Below are positions 5,422 through 8,182 of a stretch of DNA of 8,182 bases, piece by piece. A program made the translations under genes and the position numbers. Origin of the DNA: a bacterium (GTDB lineage Bacteria > Babelota > Babeliae > Babelales > Vermiphilaceae); assembly GCA_030672115.1 (NCBI GenBank), contig DAOVGZ010000044.1, forward strand, positions 1 through 8,182. The letters are read 5' to 3'. The notes under the pieces are model-generated. The model was not told the DNA's origin, searched no databases, and worked only from the letters and a program-made list of their open reading frames with translations. Each line of letters begins with the position of its first letter. Position 1 is the first letter of the stretch.

Positions 5422-5925
5422 TTATTCTACTTGAGGTTCTACTATCATTTGTGGTTCGATTGTTGTTTCAAGTGCCGGAAAAGCATCTTCTTTAATTTCA
5501 AATGAATCTTCTTTTTTTGTTGTTTCTGATAGCCTCAATGCTTTTTTTATACGAGCAGCTTCTCGTCGAATATTCCATTCTTCTTTTGCAATAAATACTG
5601 CGTAATCAAATTTATTTTTTATAGAATCCCACGCATGTCCAAAAGCTCCATCATCTTTATCATCAAAAAAAACTACACAAACAGCACGAAATCCTATTCC
5701 AAATGTTTGCACACCTTTACCAAATGAATAAGTGAAATCAATTGGTCCATCAATATATTTATTAACAAATTTAGACATTGCTCCATGTGCAATACCATCA
5801 ACAAATTTATACACAGTGTAAAACATACCAACTCGAACAGCCAAACCAACAAATGCTTTTGATTGTTGCGCCTGCATTAACCCCAAAAAACAAAGGGCAC
5901 TAAGAGCAAAAACCTTTTTATTCAT
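5422..5925 (-). CDS. Small exported protein of unknown function (167 aa)
   Basis: I do not recognise this protein. It has a signal peptide (MNKKVFALSALCFLGLMQAQ), with likely cleavage after S-K-A at residue 24. A hydrophobic, Gly-containing stretch follows (FVGLAVRVGMFYTVYKFVDG), which could sit on or in a membrane. After that come aromatic and acidic regions and a Glu/Pro-rich tail with a repeated I/V-E-P-Q motif (TIEPQ, IVEPQVE). The open frame extends upstream to 5973, but the second ATG of the ATGATG at 5928-5923 is chosen: AAGGAG lies 5 bases before it, while the longer frame would cross a terminator hairpin and spoil the signal peptide. No promoter can fit between that terminator and the start. 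Its layout resembles the neighbouring gene at 5974-6408, possibly a distant paralog. Confidence 0.8.
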   Translation of the reverse strand: MNKKVFALSALCFLGLMQAQQSKAFVGLAVRVGMFYTVYKFVDGIAHGAMSKFVNKYIDGPIDFTYSFGKGVQTFGIGFRAVCVVFFDDKDDGAFGHAWDSIKNKFDYAVFIAKEEWNIRREAARIKKALRLSETTKKEDSFEIKEDAFPALETTIEPQMIVEPQVE

Positions 5926-5940
5926 CATCTCTCCTTTTTT

Positions 5941-5967
5941 AAAAAAGAGGCGGAACAAGACCGCCTC
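5941..5967 (-). terminator. Intrinsic terminator after the 5974-6408 gene
   Basis: On the minus strand, GAGGCGG (5967-5961), loop TCTTGTT and CCGCCTC (5953-5947) form a perfect 7-bp GC-rich stem directly followed by TTTTTT (5946-5941). It starts seven bases after the TAG stop at 5974-5976. It is the clearest GC-rich structure in this AT-rich window. On the plus strand no T-tract follows, so it works in one direction only. Confidence 0.88.
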
Positions 5968-5973
5968 ACACAA

Positions 5974-6408
5974 CTAGTTTTTTGTTACTGATTCATCTTT
6001 TGATATTGAATCATCAACTTTTATTTGTTTTTTTTCTTTTTTGCTAAAAAGCTCTTTTAAATTAATTTTTTGCAAAAACCCAGACTTTTTCAATTTATTT
6101 TGAATTTCTGAGCCTTTCCAATACCGTTCTTTTATTTCATTATATTTTACGAGCGCTTGCTTACCATATTTTTTACCATGAGATTCTACTTTGTCACCAA
6201 AAGCGCAAACTTTGCCTTTACAACGCTCAAGTCTTTCTTTATTTTTTGGAGAAAATGTAGTTACAAAACCTTTGCTTACCTTAATAACACAGTAACCAGC
6301 CATTGTTTTCATAAAAAACCCGCCTAATTTCAATACTCCAGCTGACGCTGATTGCGTACCAAGTAAACTCATACAAAGTACTACACAAAGTTTTCTATTC
6401 CTGTTCAT
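5974..6408 (-). CDS. Small basic exported protein of unknown function (144 aa)
   Basis: I do not recognise this protein. The signal peptide is MNRNRKLCVVLCMSLLGTQSASA, with a textbook A-S-A cleavage site after residue 23. A short hydrophobic, Gly-rich segment follows (GVLKLGGFFMKTMAGYCVIK). The remainder of about 95 residues is very Lys-rich and helical, ending in an acidic/polar tail (VDDSISKDESVTKN). Two Cys (CKGKVC) could pair after export. The frame is open to 6459, but the ATG at 6408 is chosen because AAGGGA lies 9 bases upstream and the longer form would bury the signal peptide. It lies 108 bases downstream of uvrA and ends just before a strong terminator. I saw no convincing promoter in the 6409-6516 spacer. 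Confidence 0.78.
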   Translation of the reverse strand: MNRNRKLCVVLCMSLLGTQSASAGVLKLGGFFMKTMAGYCVIKVSKGFVTTFSPKNKERLERCKGKVCAFGDKVESHGKKYGKQALVKYNEIKERYWKGSEIQNKLKKSGFLQKINLKELFSKKEKKQIKVDDSISKDESVTKN

Positions 6409-6516
6409 AAAAATGTCCCTTCTATAAAAGTATGTAAATAAAAAATGGTAATAATACAAAGAACTTCAAAACTTTCCCCTGCAAAAAAGATAGCATTTCA
6501 ACCTTTAAAAGCAAGA

Positions 6517-8182
6517 TTAAACCGATTGAAAAAGTTTTTTTAAATACTGGCCAGTATAACTTTTTTTACACGCTGCAACTTCTTGTGGAGTCCCTTGAGC
6601 AATAATCATACCACCTTGATCGCCACCTTCTGGACCTAAATCAATTAAATAATCAACGGTCTGCAAAACATCAATATTATGCTCTATCACAATCATTGAG
6701 TTTCCTTTATCAATTAACGTATTTAATACTTCAAGTAATTTTTCTATATCACAATTATGCAAACCTGTAGTTGGTTCATCCAAAATATACAAGGTATTTT
6801 TTCCACGCTTTGCAAGCTCATCAACTAACTTAATACGCTGTGCTTCTCCACCAGAAAGCGTTGTTGATGGTTGTCCTAACTTTATATAATCAAGACCAAC
6901 CTCACACATTAACTGCAAACGTTTTTTTATTTGTGCATGCGCATCAAAAAACTGCAAAGCTTCATATGCTGTCATATCCAAAACATCAGCTATATTTTTT
7001 TCGCGATAGTTAATTTGCAATGTTTCTTTGTCGTAGCGCGTTCCATGACACCCTTTACAGACCATAGTAACTTCTGGCAAAAAGTGCATCGTCACTTTTA
7101 TAACACCATCACCATTACATTCAAAACATCTTCCCTCTTTAACATTAAAGCTAAAACGCCCAGGTTTGTATCCTCGCGCATTACTTTCAGGAAGTTTTGC
7201 AAATAAAGCTCTAATTTTATCAAAAATACCAAGATATGTTGCAGAATTAGAACGTGGCGTTCTACCAATAGGATTTTGATCTATGACCACCATGGCATCG
7301 AGTGTTTCATCGCCACTCAAATCACCACTATGCATAACATCAGGTCTTTTTGCTTTCACTTTGGTAAACTCACGTGTAATTGCAGGAACTAACTCTTGCA
7401 TAACCAACGTGCTCTTACCAGAGCCAGAAACTCCTGATATGCCACACAAAACACCAAGAGGAAACTTAACATTTAAATCTTGTAAATTATTTTTATTCGC
7501 ATGTTCTAAAGTCAAAAAGCCGCTTGGCTTTCTTAAAAACCTTCGCGGTAAAATTTTTCTTTTCCCACTCAAATATGCTCCAGTTAAAGACTGTTTATTG
7601 CGCGCAACTTCTTGTGGCGTTCCAACAGCAACAACATTACCACCAAGCACACCTGCAGCAGGACCCATATCAACAATATAATCTGATTGGCGCATTGTAT
7701 CTATATCATGTTCAACAACAACAACAGTATTACCTTGATCCCGCAAATGATGTAATGTCCTAATTAAACGATCGTTATCTCGCTGATGCAAACCAATACT
7801 TGGTTCATCCAAAATATACAATACTCCACTCAGCGCAGAACCAATTTGCGTTGCCAAACGAATTCGTTGTCCTTCACCGCCAGAAAGTGTTCGTGCCGAA
7901 CGATTTAAAGAAAGATACGACAGGCCAACATCATATAAAAACGTTAATCGGCCACAAATTTCTTTCATTAAACTACGAGCAATTTCTTGTTCTTTATGCG
8001 TCAATGAAATCGAAGCGAAAAATTTTAAAAGTTTGCCAATAGAAAGAGAACATAAATCATAAATATTTTTTTTACCAAATGTAACGGCAAGCGCATACTG
8101 ATTTAATCTTTTACCAAAACATAAACGACAGGTTTTTGTTTCTGCATACTTATCTGCAAAAAAGTCTGGATATTTTGTTTTC
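6517..8182 (-). CDS. uvrA: UvrABC system protein A, C-terminal part (runs off right edge)
   Basis: UvrA is the damage-sensing ABC-type ATPase of nucleotide excision repair and loads UvrB onto lesions. The window holds 554 codons, roughly the last 60 percent of a normal protein of about 940 residues. Reading from the right edge it shows the C-R-L-C zinc-ligand pair, the first ABC signature LSGGEGQRIRLA with Walker B LYILDEPSIGLH (Asp codon near 7809), and the second Walker A GVSGSGKST (7434-7408). Next are QNPIGRTPRSN, the zinc finger C-x2-C-x19-C-x2-C (CFEC and CKGC), the second signature LSGGEAQRIKL and Walker B LYILDEPTTGLH, and EHNIDV. All are intact. A TTG at 8004 could be mistaken for a start, but homologous sequence continues unbroken to base 8181, so it is internal. 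The first Walker A and UvrB-binding region lie outside the window. Confidence 0.97.
   Translation of the reverse strand, partial: KTKYPDFFADKYAETKTCRLCFGKRLNQYALAVTFGKKNIYDLCSLSIGKLLKFFASISLTHKEQEIARSLMKEICGRLTFLYDVGLSYLSLNRSARTLSGGEGQRIRLATQIGSALSGVLYILDEPSIGLHQRDNDRLIRTLHHLRDQGNTVVVVEHDIDTMRQSDYIVDMGPAAGVLGGNVVAVGTPQEVARNKQSLTGAYLSGKRKILPRRFLRKPSGFLTLEHANKNNLQDLNVKFPLGVLCGISGVSGSGKSTLVMQELVPAITREFTKVKAKRPDVMHSGDLSGDETLDAMVVIDQNPIGRTPRSNSATYLGIFDKIRALFAKLPESNARGYKPGRFSFNVKEGRCFECNGDGVIKVTMHFLPEVTMVCKGCHGTRYDKETLQINYREKNIADVLDMTAYEALQFFDAHAQIKKRLQLMCEVGLDYIKLGQPSTTLSGGEAQRIKLVDELAKRGKNTLYILDEPTTGLHNCDIEKLLEVLNTLIDKGNSMIVIEHNIDVLQTVDYLIDLGPEGGDQGGMIIAQGTPQEVAACKKSYTGQYLKKLFQSV

Noticed and set aside
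5926..5973. Longer N-terminus for the small exported protein, starting at 5973
   Set aside because: It would translate through the terminator hairpin and place polar residues before a clear signal peptide. AAGGAG points to the ATG at 5925.
6409..6459. Longer N-terminus for the 5974-6408 gene, starting at 6459
   Set aside because: There is no ribosome binding site before it, and the ATG at 6408 has AAGGGA and begins a textbook signal peptide.
7283..7681. Plus-strand open frame of 132 codons opposite uvrA
   Set aside because: It is antisense to strongly conserved UvrA motifs, has no ribosome binding site and its composition follows from the opposite gene.
8002..8004. TTG that could be taken as the start of a 495-residue UvrA-like protein
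   Set aside because: Typical UvrA sequence, including a C-x2-C pair, continues in frame upstream to the window edge, so the codon is internal.
1..8182. tRNA, rRNA, CRISPR array, insertion sequence or phage attachment site
   Set aside because: No cloverleaf, regular spacer-repeat array, transposase, terminal inverted repeats with target duplication or integrase was seen on either strand.

Overview
The window is a compact, very AT-rich bacterial segment using the standard genetic code. TGA is never needed as a sense codon. Shine-Dalgarno sites are visible before most genes, and initiation codons include TTG and GTG. Several small proteins begin with Lys-rich signal peptides, two tandem genes encode exported zinc-finger-like proteins, and the inosine triphosphatase looks like the eukaryotic ITPA type. 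This mix fits a host-associated or intracellular bacterium, for example Dependentiae (TM6) or a similar protist symbiont. That placement is inference only; no rRNA or other lineage marker is present.

Left part, 1-801: the minus strand holds the first 185 codons of mutS (DNA mismatch recognition), which runs off the left edge. A 245-bp divergent spacer separates it from the rightward genes and carries a candidate promoter for each direction.

Middle-left, 802-3080 (plus strand): one unrecognised exported helical protein, then two tandem paralogs (1566-2258 and 2280-3080). Both have a signal peptide and repeated C-x2-C-x9-H-x3/4-C zinc-finger-like units. They start at TTG behind near-identical leaders and arose by recent duplication. 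The first copy also contains internal duplications and a degenerate third finger. This is the accessory, potentially novel part of the window.

Middle-right, 3077-5925 (minus strand, read right to left): a tightly packed run of a small exported protein, a MazG/dCTPase-like nucleotide pyrophosphohydrolase, D-aminoacyl-tRNA deacylase (dtd), an exported/membrane protein of unknown function, and an ITPA/RdgB-like inosine triphosphatase. Gaps are 25 bases or less, and the last two genes overlap by 8 bases. Three of the five are quality-control enzymes: two clean the nucleotide pool and one clears mischarged tRNA. The last gene meets the zinc-finger pair tail to tail with a 4-base overlap.

Right part, 5974-8182 (minus strand): another small exported protein, followed downstream by a strong intrinsic terminator at 5941-5967, and upstream of it the C-terminal 554 residues of uvrA (nucleotide excision repair), whose N-terminus lies beyond the right edge. 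With mutS on the left, the conserved genes all concern genome or translation fidelity. Lineage-specific exported proteins are inserted among them.
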